From positions 1 through 64,000 of IMG/VR virus record IMGVR_UViG_3300025030_000097: a DNA stretch of 64,000 bases. The stretch is one strand, 5' to 3'. Each line of letters begins with the position of its first letter. The stretch's first letter is position 1. Origin of the DNA: a virus. Under the pieces are notes generated by a model. It did no database searches and was not told where the DNA came from. It saw only the letters and a list, made by a program, of their open reading frames with translations. The position numbers were made by a program, and so were the translations under genes. This document shows positions 39,876 to 48,566 of this stretch, piece by piece.

Positions 39876-39898
39876 GAACTTGCTGCGTTGAGAGGAGA
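39876..39898 (+). repeat. Direct repeat copy B
   Basis: Identical to 39614-39636. It supplies GAGAGGAG as ribosome binding site for the small gene at 39904, so the repeat duplicates a translation signal. Confidence 0.7.
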
Positions 39899-39903
39899 GT
39901 GAT

Positions 39904-40038
39904 ATGTTGAGAGCGCATTGTGAAATTTGTGGTATGCCCGACTACGTAGAGTGTGCTTATGCGAAACATAAAAAATACGCTGACAAGAAAAGGCAGCAGG
40001 AAATTGCTAAGGAAGATCCTGAAGATTTATTGCCATAA
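39904..40038 (+). CDS. Very small hypothetical protein
   Basis: A 44-residue protein whose site is in the duplicated repeat. HCEICGMPDYVEC is a possible half zinc finger, and a Lys-rich helix follows. The stop is 9 bases before the next ATG. Confidence 0.5.
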   Translation: MLRAHCEICGMPDYVECAYAKHKKYADKKRQQEIAKEDPEDLLP

Positions 40039-40047
40039 GGAGAATAA

Positions 40048-40398
40048 ATGTTAAGAGTAATTGTGGCGGGAGGTAGAGAGTTTAACCAGAAGGATAGGCT
40101 ATTTAAATACCTTGACCAGTATCATGTAAAGACTCCTATAACTTCTGTAGTTTGTGGTATGGCGAGGGGTGCTGACAGTATCGGTAAGGAATGGGCTGAG
40201 TCAAGAGGAGTAGCTGTAGATAAGTTTCCTGCCGATTGGGATAACCTAGGTAGAAAGGCTGGGCCTCTGAGGAATATTGACATGGCTGATAACGCAGATG
40301 CCTTGATAGCAGTTTGGGACGGGAAGAGTTCTGGTACTAAGCACATGATTGGTGTGGCTAGAGGCAAAGGTCTTTTAGTTACTGTACTAAATTATTGA
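40048..40398 (+). CDS. SLOG-superfamily protein, DUF2493/YspA-like
   Basis: A 116-residue Rossmann-like protein: VIVAGGREF, VCGMARGADSIGKEWAESRG, FPADWDNLGRKAGPLRNIDMA, ALIAVWDGKSSGTKHMI. This is the YspA/DUF2493 signature, a nucleotide-ligand-binding fold whose natural ligand is generally unknown. AAGGAG precedes the ATG. Confidence 0.8.
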   Translation: MLRVIVAGGREFNQKDRLFKYLDQYHVKTPITSVVCGMARGADSIGKEWAESRGVAVDKFPADWDNLGRKAGPLRNIDMADNADALIAVWDGKSSGTKHMIGVARGKGLLVTVLNY

Positions 40399-40408
40399 GG
40401 AGGTTAAA

Positions 40409-40654
40409 TTGCCAACAATTTTAATAAAACCTGTAGATTACCAAATAAGTACTAGAAAAATTGGTATTGATGTTTACAACAAAGAAGATTACAAGTTAGT
40501 CGGGATCACACAACTATCTACGAGAGAAGCTAGGAATTTGGCGTGTGAACTCTTAAACCAGTGCGAGAGATTAGACAGTGAGCTGGATAAAAAGAAAGAA
40601 ATTGAGGGCAAAACTTTTAGCGAACTTGACTTTAAAAAAGACATGTTGTTTTAA
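40409..40654 (+). CDS. Small hypothetical protein
   Basis: An 81-residue protein starting with TTG after GAGGAGG. It is a beta-strand N-terminal half and a helical C-terminal half. No family is recognised. Confidence 0.55.
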   Translation: MPTILIKPVDYQISTRKIGIDVYNKEDYKLVGITQLSTREARNLACELLNQCERLDSELDKKKEIEGKTFSELDFKKDMLF

Positions 40655-40685
40655 AAATAATTTAGATAGGAGGTAACAAAATGAG

Positions 40686-41633
40686 TTGCGAGTTATGGAA
40701 GTCCTAGAAATATTAGACAGCAGAGGCATCCCCTACGTTCCTAGAGGAGACAACGAATACGCTATAGTATGCCTCAACGCAGAAAATCACCAAGGAGGTT
40801 TTGATAGTAAGCCTAGCCTTAACATCAACGTAGAGAAACTTCAAGCCTTCTGTTTTAGCTGCGGATTCTCAATGTCAGAAACAGGGTTGACTCGCTGGCT
40901 TATTGGAGGGGAGTTAGAAGATTTATCCTTACAGACTATGGCTTTAAGGGCTAAGATAAATCGCCTGAAGTTGGAAGAGACTAAAGACCTTTCAGAAGCT
41001 AGGCAGATATTCATTCCACCTGGGGAGCCTTGGCAAGAGGATGGTTATAGGGGAATCAGTTTAGACACCTACCAAAAACTTGGGGCTATAAACTGTACAA
41101 GAGGTTTTTATAGTGACCGGATAGTGTTTCCTGTTTATTTACGTGGAGAATTAATTGGAGTGGATGCTAGGGCGCTGCTGGAAGGGATGCAGCCTAAGTA
41201 CCAGAGAAATAAAGGATCGCTAGTAAAATCTACTTGGCTGTATCCTTACGACTTGATTTGTGAGAATAAGCCTGAGTATGTAATTCTTTGTGAAGGAATA
41301 TTCGACGCTATAAATTTAGTGGATAAGGGCTTTGACGGGCTATGTTTTTTCGGCACAAACAACTTCGGGTTAACTAAACTTAGGCTCTTACTAGCTACTG
41401 GTTGCAGTGAGGTCATATTATTTTTAGATAAAGACGAGGCTGGTCAGGAAGCGCAGAAACGGATAGGTAGTATGTTGAGTGATTGGTTACAGGTTACTGA
41501 GGCTTATACAGATCACCTGAAAATAAAACCGATAGACTCTTTAGCGAAAGGAAAGTTAGTTTATCAGGACTGTGGCGAATTGACTAGAGAAGAGATTTTA
41601 GAGGCTGTAGAAAATAGAACTAAATTTAAGTAG
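40686..41633 (+). CDS. DnaG-like DNA primase
   Basis: Up to 315 residues. The N-terminus has a CHC2-type zinc-binding region (CLNAENHQG...SLNINVEKLQAFCFSCG) and the TOPRIM core carries CEGIFDAINL and LFLDKDEAGQEAQ. It makes RNA primers for replication with the DnaB-like helicase. The start is ambiguous. AGGAGG (40668-40673) best fits an ATG at 40681, but that frame gives only an 8-codon peptide. The primase frame begins at TTG 40686 or ATG 40695. Confidence 0.85.
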   Translation: MRVMEVLEILDSRGIPYVPRGDNEYAIVCLNAENHQGGFDSKPSLNINVEKLQAFCFSCGFSMSETGLTRWLIGGELEDLSLQTMALRAKINRLKLEETKDLSEARQIFIPPGEPWQEDGYRGISLDTYQKLGAINCTRGFYSDRIVFPVYLRGELIGVDARALLEGMQPKYQRNKGSLVKSTWLYPYDLICENKPEYVILCEGIFDAINLVDKGFDGLCFFGTNNFGLTKLRLLLATGCSEVILFLDKDEAGQEAQKRIGSMLSDWLQVTEAYTDHLKIKPIDSLAKGKLVYQDCGELTREEILEAVENRTKFK

Positions 41634-41717
41634 TTAAGGTATCTGAGAATTAAACTATAAGGAGGTACAGAATGAAGATGCAGCAAAATAGGTATTTACC
41701 AATTTCTAGGAGCATCA

Positions 41718-42104
41718 ATGGCATTAACGGAACAAGAAACGAGACAAGAGGCGGAAAAGTTCTTGGCTTGGCTACGACGCAAATATCCGGCGCATGGGGT
41801 ACAGGTAAGGGTGATGTACATAAACAAACCAGAGCTACAGCCAAAAGTGGAGGCGATGGTTTACCAGTACGGAAACGTTTTTAAGGTCCACGTAGCTACT
41901 AGAAGAGACTTTAAGTTTGTGCTACGTGGTATTGCACATGAATTTGAGCACGTTAGGCAGGTTGTAAATGAAGGGATACCTATAAATAGAATTAGGGTTA
42001 ATCAAGAGAAGGCGGCTTGGTTCTTTGCACTACAAGCCCTCAGAGAGTACAAGAAAGAAGATCCTAAAAGATGGACTAGAATTACTGGTGAGGAAATTAC
42101 TTAA
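41718..42104 (+). CDS. HEXXH metalloprotease-like protein
   Basis: A 128-residue protein. GIAHEFEHVRQ gives a zincin HEXXH motif with a conserved-looking helix, and a later Glu (QEKAAWFFALQALREY) could be the third zinc ligand. AGGAG lies 8 bases upstream of the ATG. A stronger AAGGAGG at 41660-41666 precedes an overlapping ORF (41672-41884), which I judge a shadow or a short leader. The substrate is unknown. Confidence 0.6.
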   Translation: MALTEQETRQEAEKFLAWLRRKYPAHGVQVRVMYINKPELQPKVEAMVYQYGNVFKVHVATRRDFKFVLRGIAHEFEHVRQVVNEGIPINRIRVNQEKAAWFFALQALREYKKEDPKRWTRITGEEIT

Positions 42105-42125
42105 AGGATAAAAGGAGAGTGAGAT

Positions 42126-42428
42126 ATGGGAAAGAATTATTGGGCGGTTGGGACTAGTATGCCGGGCGGGAGTTGGCTCTTTGAGGGCATCTTTTCAAGT
42201 GAACAGAAGGCAGTGGAGGCTATTAAAGATACCGCCGCTAGTCCTTACTGCGACGATACGCTAAGTGCAGAGGATATGTTTGTGATGTATCCTGTTGAGA
42301 TAGATAGTATGTCGCAAGGGTACGATATTTATTACGCTGATGTTTTGTATAGACCTTTGAAGGAGACTATGGAAGAAGGACTTGAAAAACTGATGGAGTA
42401 TAAGAAATCTGTGGACGAGGCTTACTAA
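42126..42428 (+). CDS. Hypothetical protein
   Basis: A 100-residue protein after AAAGGAG. It is acidic, with no recognised motif. It is the last gene before a promoter-like A+T-rich gap and the HTH gene. Confidence 0.58.
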   Translation: MGKNYWAVGTSMPGGSWLFEGIFSSEQKAVEAIKDTAASPYCDDTLSAEDMFVMYPVEIDSMSQGYDIYYADVLYRPLKETMEEGLEKLMEYKKSVDEAY

Positions 42429-42483
42429 CTAGTGTCTAAATAAAAAGTGAAATAGCTGTAATAAATTTAGTCGTTCGAGTGTA

Positions 42484-42489
42484 TATAAT
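42484..42489 (+). promoter_or_regulatory. Candidate -10 box (TATAAT) upstream of the HTH gene
   Basis: Perfect TATAAT in GTATATAATAGTG, about 43 bases before the HTH ATG. No good -35 is seen at normal spacing, so it may need an activator or be fortuitous. Confidence 0.35.
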
Positions 42490-42531
42490 AGTGTAAGAAG
42501 TACAAAACTATTAAGAACACGGAGACGACTA

Positions 42532-42756
42532 ATGAAACTTATAACAACAGGCGACATTGAAAAGAAATTCGGTATTTCCAAGTTTAGGGTAAAAGATCTT
42601 GCCAAACGAGGTCTGCTGAAGTGTGTTAAGACTGCCGGAAACCAGTACAGATTTAGAGAAGAAGATGTAGATAAGTACTTTGCAGAGTGGCTTAGTACTT
42701 TGGACGAAAGTTCTGCTGAAGCTACTTTGAGTGAGAAAGTAGAGGAGCAGGGCTAG
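42532..42756 (+). CDS. MerR/excisionase-type helix-turn-helix protein
   Basis: A 74-residue protein. ITTGDIEKKFGISKFRVKDLAKRGLLKCVKTAGNQYRFREEDVDKYF is a winged HTH of the HTH_17/excisionase type. It is probably a DNA-binding regulator; no integrase is seen, so an excision role is unlikely. The stop joins the HNH gene without a gap. Confidence 0.75.
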   Translation: MKLITTGDIEKKFGISKFRVKDLAKRGLLKCVKTAGNQYRFREEDVDKYFAEWLSTLDESSAEATLSEKVEEQG

Positions 42757-43644
42757 ATGATTTTGGATGAGTGGGTTGATACACGTTGGCATCTGAACAC
42801 CAAAGCGTACTATATCAATTTGGGGTATGAGTTCACTGAGATACATGAACCTTTAAAAGTACGCACAAAACATCTTAAGCCTGGGTCTGCGGTTATAGTT
42901 ACTGTTCAGTGCTATGTGTGCGGAGAAATTATTAAAGTACCTATGTACGACTATACCAACATAACTAAAAGGCAAACTATTGGTTACAAATGTAGAAAAT
43001 GTGTTAGAGGCGATTTCGAAAAAATACACTCTGAATTTATAATCAAGGGTCTTACCCCTTTATTCACTGAATACATAAATTGCGTAGCACCTCTAGAATA
43101 TATCTGCCAAAAGCATCCAGAAAAAGTGCAGAGAACCCGCTATTTAAGTTTTTCTCGTGGGCGGAGCTGTAAATTGTGCAGGGAGCAGTCCCGCGCCACT
43201 CCTGTCGTGAGGACATTAGGGCGCACCAGTCTAGCTGTCATTACTAGTAAATTAAGATACCAATTATCACCTTGGGTGCTGTCTGCGCTAAAAGAGAGTA
43301 ATTTTACATGTAGTCTGACTGGTGTGCGGGGTGTACCTTTAGAAGTGCATCACGAAAGATCTTTTGCTTCTATACGGGACGAGGCATTGAGATTGACAAA
43401 TCTTAGAAGAGATGCAACAAGAAATGAGTTATCAGAAGAACAGTTTGAAGAATTGGTGAAAGTATTTCACATACTACATGACCAATATACGCCTAAAGTT
43501 ATGCAAAAGCATTTACACAAATTATTTCATAAGTATTATGGCAAGATTAACAACACACCAGATCAATTTGATGAGTTCAAATCACAATTCCAGAAAGGCT
43601 GGATAATTTTTAAACCAAATGAAAAGGAGATAATAATTGAATGA
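42757..43644 (+). CDS. HNH endonuclease, probably homing
   Basis: A 295-residue protein. The N-terminal half has several Cys pairs (CYVCGE, CRKC, CKLC) for zinc. The core FTCSLTGVRGVPLEVHHERSF has the HH of an HNH/treble-clef nuclease. A GXXL-type tail is absent. It lies directly before the DNA polymerase gene, a favoured neighbourhood of phage homing endonucleases, and overlaps it by 4 bases. Unlike the other two endonuclease genes, it is on the same strand as its neighbours. Confidence 0.72.
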   Translation: MILDEWVDTRWHLNTKAYYINLGYEFTEIHEPLKVRTKHLKPGSAVIVTVQCYVCGEIIKVPMYDYTNITKRQTIGYKCRKCVRGDFEKIHSEFIIKGLTPLFTEYINCVAPLEYICQKHPEKVQRTRYLSFSRGRSCKLCREQSRATPVVRTLGRTSLAVITSKLRYQLSPWVLSALKESNFTCSLTGVRGVPLEVHHERSFASIRDEALRLTNLRRDATRNELSEEQFEELVKVFHILHDQYTPKVMQKHLHKLFHKYYGKINNTPDQFDEFKSQFQKGWIIFKPNEKEIIIE

Positions 43645-46181
43645 TTAGCCCTAGATATTCCAAGACGGGTAAATGCTTGGTGTTACTTGATAATGCTACT
43701 CCTGAGTGGGTTAAGGAGGGTAGAGTAACACCAAGCGGGCTACAAAAACTAGTAGGGTATTTTATGCGAAATGGAATATCTTTGGATGATGTTACTTTCG
43801 CCTGTCTTACCGACACAGTAGATAAACCTAAGAGTGCAGACTACAAGATTAAACATGAATTAATAAAAGAGATGATAGAAGTATCTGCCCCAAATCTTAT
43901 AGTCACTGTAGGTGCTCAGGTGTTTGAAAAAGTCTCTATGAAAAAAGGAGTATCTAAGTATTACAAACGACCTATAAAAGCAGCTCTGTATGGTGATTAT
44001 AAATGCCTTGCTTTACCAAACCCACAAGCTGCTACCTATGATCCTGACATTGTAAGTATCATTGAAGATTCCATTTCTATGATTAAAACAGAAATGGAAT
44101 TTCCAGAGATAGTAGAGAAGGAGAAGATAGAGACTAATTACCACATTATTAATTCGATTAGTAAGTTTGATAAATGGCTAGAGTATTACAAAAGTTCCGC
44201 TGTTCCAGCCTTCTCTTTTGATACTGAAACTTCGAGTTTCGACTGGTGCAAGGGTCAGCTTCTAATGATGACATTTTCTCATAGAGAGGGTGCCAGCTAT
44301 CTCATTCCAAGTACCTTCTATGGACACTGGACTCCTGAAGAATGGGATCATATTAAAAATGGTCTTATAGAACTCTTCTCTGATGAAAAAAAATTGTGGA
44401 TAGTATGGAATGGTAAATTTGATTTTCACTGGATGCATAGACATGTAGGCGTCCCGATAAAACGATATGGAATCTTTGATGGGTGTATCGCATCGTTCTG
44501 CATTAATGAGACGGTTTCGCATGGACTCAAAGACAACTCAGCTAAGTACACAGATTTGGGTAACTATGATGACTTCCTAGAAGAAGAAAAGGCTAAATAT
44601 TGTAAAGAGCGTAAGATTAAAATGAAGGACTTTTCGTACTCCTATCTAGACTTTGACACATTAGCTCACTATGCCTTACAAGATAGTGATGCTACGTTTA
44701 GGCTATGGAAAGTTCTTGAACCAAAACTTAAAGAAGAGGAACAAGAAGAAGTCTTTAAGATTATGATGGATAATTCTTGGATGCTGTTTCACATTGAGGA
44801 AGCGGGTTGGAAGGTAGACCTAGAGTACTGTAAAAAGTATCATGCAGAACTTACTGAAGAAATAAATATCCTAGAATTAGAATTGGCCTCTGACAAAATG
44901 ATTAAGAGGGCAGAGGAACTTATATCCTCTAGGGAACTTATTAAGGTAAATGCTAAACGAAAGACTAAGCTAAAGTCTCTGCCTCAGCCTATTACGTTTA
45001 ACTTTAACTCCATAGCTCACAAAAAGGTTTTATGTTTTGAGGTACTAAAGCTGCCAATTATTAAGTACGTTAAAAACAAAGATAGAAAGAGTAAGGAGAA
45101 AAATCCAGCCCTAGACAAAGAAGTAATTAAGGCGTGGTGCAAGGACCATGATATTCCAGTGCTACAAAAGTTTGCTAGGTACCAAGAGATAGTTAAAGCC
45201 AGATCGACATACGTAGAAGCGGTTATGGCTAAGGAATATAAAGGCAGAGTTCATGCCACCTTTAACTTGACTTCAGCAAAGACTGGTAGACTCTCTAGCT
45301 CAGGTGGACTTAATATGCAGAATATAAGTACGCATGGTAAAGAGGGTAAGAAAATAAAACGTATGTTTATAGTAGAAGATGGGTGCATCGGATTTTGCTC
45401 GGATTTAGCTGCCGCGGAGGTCAGAGCTGCAACGCTAATGAGTAATGATACTAAGATGATTGATATTTTTAATAATACAGGTGGATTTGTTCATGAGGCC
45501 GTTGCTAAAGCTATCTTTAACTTAGATGTGGCTCTAGAGGATATCAAAGAGTTATATCCCAAAGAACGACAGATAGCTAAATCTATTAGCTTCCTACTAT
45601 TATATGGGGGGTCTAGTTCAGCCCTTGCAAACGCCACCGGAATTACTAGAGAACGTGCAGAAGAGATTATTCAAGATTACTTTGACACATACACCGGAAT
45701 AAGTGATTGGATTAAGACTACCCACGAATTCATTAGGCAGAATGGTTATTCAGTATCTCTGTTAGGTAGAAAGCGTAGAGTTCCTGGAGTTTTTTCTGAG
45801 GATGGTTTTGTAGTAGAACGCGCTCTGCGTATGGGACTCAATGCTATAGTTCAATCCTTCGGTGCAGATTGCCTGAATATTTCTAGTTGTAATATTCTTG
45901 CAGAAATACTTGATAGGAAACTTCCCTTCAAACTTATCTCTACAGTACATGACTGCATCTATTTAGAGATTCCAGAAGATATGGTTGAGGAGGCTAAAGA
46001 ACTTGTTGAAAGGCATCTTAGTAAATTCCCAGTTGAGAACGCTCCGATAGAATTAGTAGGTGATACTGAGGTAGGTTATTCATGGGATACTTTTACAAAT
46101 GTGGACGACTTCTTAGAAGAACTTAGAAACACCGTTGATGAGGCTGACGAAGAAAATTCAGAAGAGGAGGAAGAAGAATGA
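43641..46181 (+). CDS. Family A DNA polymerase with UDG-like N-terminal domain
   Basis: An 846-residue replicative polymerase. Residues about 1-150 resemble a uracil-DNA glycosylase fold (LIVTVGAQVF, then PNPQAATYDP at the HPS position) but lack the usual catalytic GEAPG, so it is probably non-catalytic. The 3'-5' exonuclease has D194/E196 (FDTET), WNGKFDFHW and YALQDSD, all intact for proofreading. The polymerase has motif A SDLAAAEVR with D588, motif B RQIAKSISFLLLYG, and motif C VHD with D771. SPO1-type phage polymerases share this N-terminal fusion. The 5'-3' exonuclease is a separate gene at 47297. Confidence 0.92.
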   Translation: MISPRYSKTGKCLVLLDNATPEWVKEGRVTPSGLQKLVGYFMRNGISLDDVTFACLTDTVDKPKSADYKIKHELIKEMIEVSAPNLIVTVGAQVFEKVSMKKGVSKYYKRPIKAALYGDYKCLALPNPQAATYDPDIVSIIEDSISMIKTEMEFPEIVEKEKIETNYHIINSISKFDKWLEYYKSSAVPAFSFDTETSSFDWCKGQLLMMTFSHREGASYLIPSTFYGHWTPEEWDHIKNGLIELFSDEKKLWIVWNGKFDFHWMHRHVGVPIKRYGIFDGCIASFCINETVSHGLKDNSAKYTDLGNYDDFLEEEKAKYCKERKIKMKDFSYSYLDFDTLAHYALQDSDATFRLWKVLEPKLKEEEQEEVFKIMMDNSWMLFHIEEAGWKVDLEYCKKYHAELTEEINILELELASDKMIKRAEELISSRELIKVNAKRKTKLKSLPQPITFNFNSIAHKKVLCFEVLKLPIIKYVKNKDRKSKEKNPALDKEVIKAWCKDHDIPVLQKFARYQEIVKARSTYVEAVMAKEYKGRVHATFNLTSAKTGRLSSSGGLNMQNISTHGKEGKKIKRMFIVEDGCIGFCSDLAAAEVRAATLMSNDTKMIDIFNNTGGFVHEAVAKAIFNLDVALEDIKELYPKERQIAKSISFLLLYGGSSSALANATGITRERAEEIIQDYFDTYTGISDWIKTTHEFIRQNGYSVSLLGRKRRVPGVFSEDGFVVERALRMGLNAIVQSFGADCLNISSCNILAEILDRKLPFKLISTVHDCIYLEIPEDMVEEAKELVERHLSKFPVENAPIELVGDTEVGYSWDTFTNVDDFLEELRNTVDEADEENSEEEEEE

Positions 46182-46528
46182 TATTTTGTAAAGATTGTAA
46201 GTGGTTATCTAACCGTTGGCCTTATCCCTATGTAAAACGTATATTCGTAGATCCAAATTACGACCCTGCATCAAACCTAAAGCCAGAATACGTAGAATCA
46301 CCCGCATGTCAACATAGTCAGTGTCTCGAAACATCCACCGAAATAACCCCCATAGATAAATTAGTTACCAAAGTCAGAATCAAAGGGCAAGCGCAACTTA
46401 ATAGGCACAACAACTGTATATTCTTTGAAGAGAAGCCTAAGACTGAACTTGAAAAAGTTCTTGATTCTATCGACGCTGTATTGGCTGAGAAACAAAAACC
46501 AACTCCGTGGTATAAATTCTGGCTCTAG
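46178..46528 (+). CDS. Hypothetical protein with Cys motif
   Basis: A 116-residue protein coupled by ATGA to the polymerase gene. It begins MIFCKDCKWL, with later Cys/His (ACQHSQCLE; NNCIFFEEK), a small metal-binding pattern common in phage orphan proteins. Function is unknown. Confidence 0.6.
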   Translation: MIFCKDCKWLSNRWPYPYVKRIFVDPNYDPASNLKPEYVESPACQHSQCLETSTEITPIDKLVTKVRIKGQAQLNRHNNCIFFEEKPKTELEKVLDSIDAVLAEKQKPTPWYKFWL

Positions 46529-46566
46529 TAAATCTATTCAATATCTATCCAAAAGGTGGTGATAAA

Positions 46567-46692
46567 GTGTCAACAGTAGTACGGTGTGATAAGGAACGTT
46601 GTAAATATAATGACGAAGGGGAATGTGTGGCTCAGGTTATTGAACTAGACGAGGAGGGAACTTGCCTTGATTTCGAGAAATTTATCAGATAG
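46567..46692 (+). CDS. DUF1540-like Cys-rich small protein
   Basis: A 41-residue protein starting with GTG. VVRCDKERCKYNDEGECVAQVIELDEEGTC fits the DUF1540 pattern (V-x-C-x4-C-x-x-N-x2-G-x-C-x-A...C), a small probable metal-binding protein. It overlaps the next gene. Confidence 0.6.
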   Translation: MSTVVRCDKERCKYNDEGECVAQVIELDEEGTCLDFEKFIR

Positions 46693-46987
46693 CCGGGGTT
46701 CTTTTTTAAGGTCTGACACTAAATGCTGGATTAGCTCTAGTCTATTTTTCATGTGTATTGAAAAGCTTGGCCTAAACGAAAAGATATACTATATTCCAGC
46801 AGGTATTGAGTGTACTAACGAAGAGCTAGTCTTCTACGTTGACCATCTGTTCGACGAACTAGGTCACTTGGAAATGCGTAAGGGCTACTGGACGGAAACT
46901 GAGAAGGATGCTAGGAATTACGTAACTAAGATTGGGTTTGCTTTGAGGGCTTGGGCGCGTGATGGTCATGGGATCAGGGTGGTTTGA
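46667..46987 (+). CDS. Hypothetical protein
   Basis: A 106-residue protein starting with TTG 9 bases after GAGGAGGG, overlapping the previous gene. It has no recognised motif. The stop shares a base with the next ATG (TGATG). Confidence 0.55.
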   Translation: MISRNLSDSRGSFLRSDTKCWISSSLFFMCIEKLGLNEKIYYIPAGIECTNEELVFYVDHLFDELGHLEMRKGYWTETEKDARNYVTKIGFALRAWARDGHGIRVV

Positions 46988-47088
46988 TGGAAATACTGTG
47001 TGATTGTATTTATTGGATAACTACGATATTGCTATCTATGTTGCTGTTGCCATTGTTTGTGCCGGAGGTACTAAGATGGTTACGTTAA
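46987..47088 (+). CDS. 33-residue single-span membrane peptide
   Basis: The ATG overlaps the previous TGA. The peptide is a hydrophobic helix (WITTILLSMLLLPLFVPEVL) with a basic end. It overlaps the next gene by 13 bases. The assignment rests on coupling and composition. Confidence 0.4.
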   Translation: MEILCDCIYWITTILLSMLLLPLFVPEVLRWLR

Positions 47089-47300
47089 ACAGATACTGTA
47101 TAGGATGCCGCCGCATAATCCAAGAAACTCAGGAAAGTCCCGTTCTAGTAATAGGACAGGCTACCGTAAAATGGAATAAAAAACAACATAAACACTCCGC
47201 TAAAACTGACGGGGAATACGACTGCTTCTGTGAAATCTGCGCGGCCAGAATGATGGAGCTTATTAAGGCTCAACGAGAAAAGGGAGTGAAGGTACTATGA
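47076..47300 (+). CDS. Small Cys-rich hypothetical protein
   Basis: A 74-residue protein. The ATG at 47076 follows GGAGGT; the longer frame from a TTG is less likely. It has YCIGC and FCEICAARM, indicating one zinc ribbon. It overlaps the exonuclease gene as ATGA. Confidence 0.58.
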   Translation: MVTLNRYCIGCRRIIQETQESPVLVIGQATVKWNKKQHKHSAKTDGEYDCFCEICAARMMELIKAQREKGVKVL

Positions 47301-48268
47301 CAAATGTGTTAGTCCTAGACGTACTTAACTGCGCGTTTACTTTGAAGCATGTTAAAGAGAAAGACCCCCTGTGGAGATTTATAACAGACATTAGAAACAT
47401 TATGAGTGCCAACAAAATTCATAAATGTATTCTAGCAACTGATACAGGGCAGAGTCAGTACAGGCTATCAATGTATCCTCAATACAAAGAAACAAGACGA
47501 GCTAGAAGGGCATCTGCGACAGAGGACGAGAAGAAGGATTTGCAGGAGTTCTTTGAGGTAGTTAATCAATTCAAAGAAATGGCTCCTCTGTTTGGTATGG
47601 ACGTTGCTACTGTAGACAAAACTGAGGCAGATGATATTGTGGCTTATTATGCAATTAATTCTGAGGTTGGTAACTACAAGGCCCACATTCTAAGCTCAGA
47701 TACCGATTTGCATCAGCTGCTCCGCCCTACAGTTGTTCAAAGGTCTTATGCAGAGAAAATGAAACTAGGTGATACTGACATTCCACCTCAGATATGGGTC
47801 ACAGAAGAAAGGTTTAAAGAAGTATTTCAAATGACCCCCGCACAATACATGGAAGCTAAATCTATCTCGGGTGACACAGGCGATAGTATTTATTCCCCTG
47901 AAGGTGTTGGGAAGGAGACTGGCTTTAAACTTATCAGGAAATATGGAAGCATCGCTGAGGTTGAAAAGAACGTAGATGAGCTGGAGATTCCTAGGTTCTC
48001 TTCAAAAGGCAGGGAAGCACTTAAAAAAGATTTCTGGATGGTTCACCGGAATGTAGCACTGGTAAGCCTTCTCCACACACCTGAAACATTCCAGAAGATT
48101 TTCGGAGAGGGGTTATCTAAGCTAGAAGACATACTAGCTAGAGTAGATGAACCGCCAAAAGTTAATGAAGAAGCGTTGAAGGAATATTTGTTTGCAACTG
48201 GTAGGGTTAATGTCTACTACGATTTCGACAATTGGGTAAGGCCCTTTAAAGGAGGTACTGATGCCTGA
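47297..48268 (+). CDS. 5'-3' exonuclease (FEN/T5 exonuclease type)
   Basis: A 323-residue nuclease. It has VLDVLNC (first Asp), ILATDTGQSQYR, KTEADDIVAYYA, ILSSDTDLHQLL and SGDTGDSIYSPEGVGKETGFKLI (helix-hairpin-helix), the family's metal ligands and DNA-binding motif. It removes RNA primers and flaps at lagging-strand junctions, work done by the N-terminal domain of cellular Pol I and absent from the phage polymerase at 43641. It overlaps genes at both ends. Confidence 0.88.
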   Translation: MTNVLVLDVLNCAFTLKHVKEKDPLWRFITDIRNIMSANKIHKCILATDTGQSQYRLSMYPQYKETRRARRASATEDEKKDLQEFFEVVNQFKEMAPLFGMDVATVDKTEADDIVAYYAINSEVGNYKAHILSSDTDLHQLLRPTVVQRSYAEKMKLGDTDIPPQIWVTEERFKEVFQMTPAQYMEAKSISGDTGDSIYSPEGVGKETGFKLIRKYGSIAEVEKNVDELEIPRFSSKGREALKKDFWMVHRNVALVSLLHTPETFQKIFGEGLSKLEDILARVDEPPKVNEEALKEYLFATGRVNVYYDFDNWVRPFKGGTDA

Positions 48269-48566
48269 ATCCGAATCTAGAATAACAGATAAACACGGAA
48301 GGGAGATAATGGTAGGAGATACCTTAAAACTATACCATTTCACCGGAGCTAGGCGTAAGAAGTATTTTATGTATAAATTTGTTATGGAGGAGGTGGGTGA
48401 TAAGTTCTTTAGATTGTCACATCTAGATAGACACGGAGGAAGTTATTTCATGTCTATACTGGGCAAGCAACGTGACGACATAGAAATAGTTCAAGGCTTC
48501 GGTCCAGATGGTAAATCTTTTGATAGAAGACCTAAAAGGAGGGCACTAAATGCAACTAGTTATTGA
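48261..48566 (+). CDS. Hypothetical protein, SH3-like start
   Basis: A 101-residue protein coupled to the exonuclease gene by an 8-base overlap, with GGAGG upstream. ITDKHGREIMVGDTLKLYHF resembles small phage barrel proteins. Function is unknown. Confidence 0.58.
   Translation: MPESESRITDKHGREIMVGDTLKLYHFTGARRKKYFMYKFVMEEVGDKFFRLSHLDRHGGSYFMSILGKQRDDIEIVQGFGPDGKSFDRRPKRRALNATSY

Noticed and set aside
41672-41884. A 70-codon ORF with a strong AAGGAGG site overlapping the HEXXH gene
   Set aside because: Its sequence is Gly/Thr/Arg-rich without protein-like pattern, and the overlapping frame contains the HEXXH motif. A short translated leader cannot be excluded.
42532-42756. Excisionase of a temperate phage
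   Set aside because: The HTH type matches excisionases, but no integrase, attachment site or repressor is visible; a general regulator is more likely.
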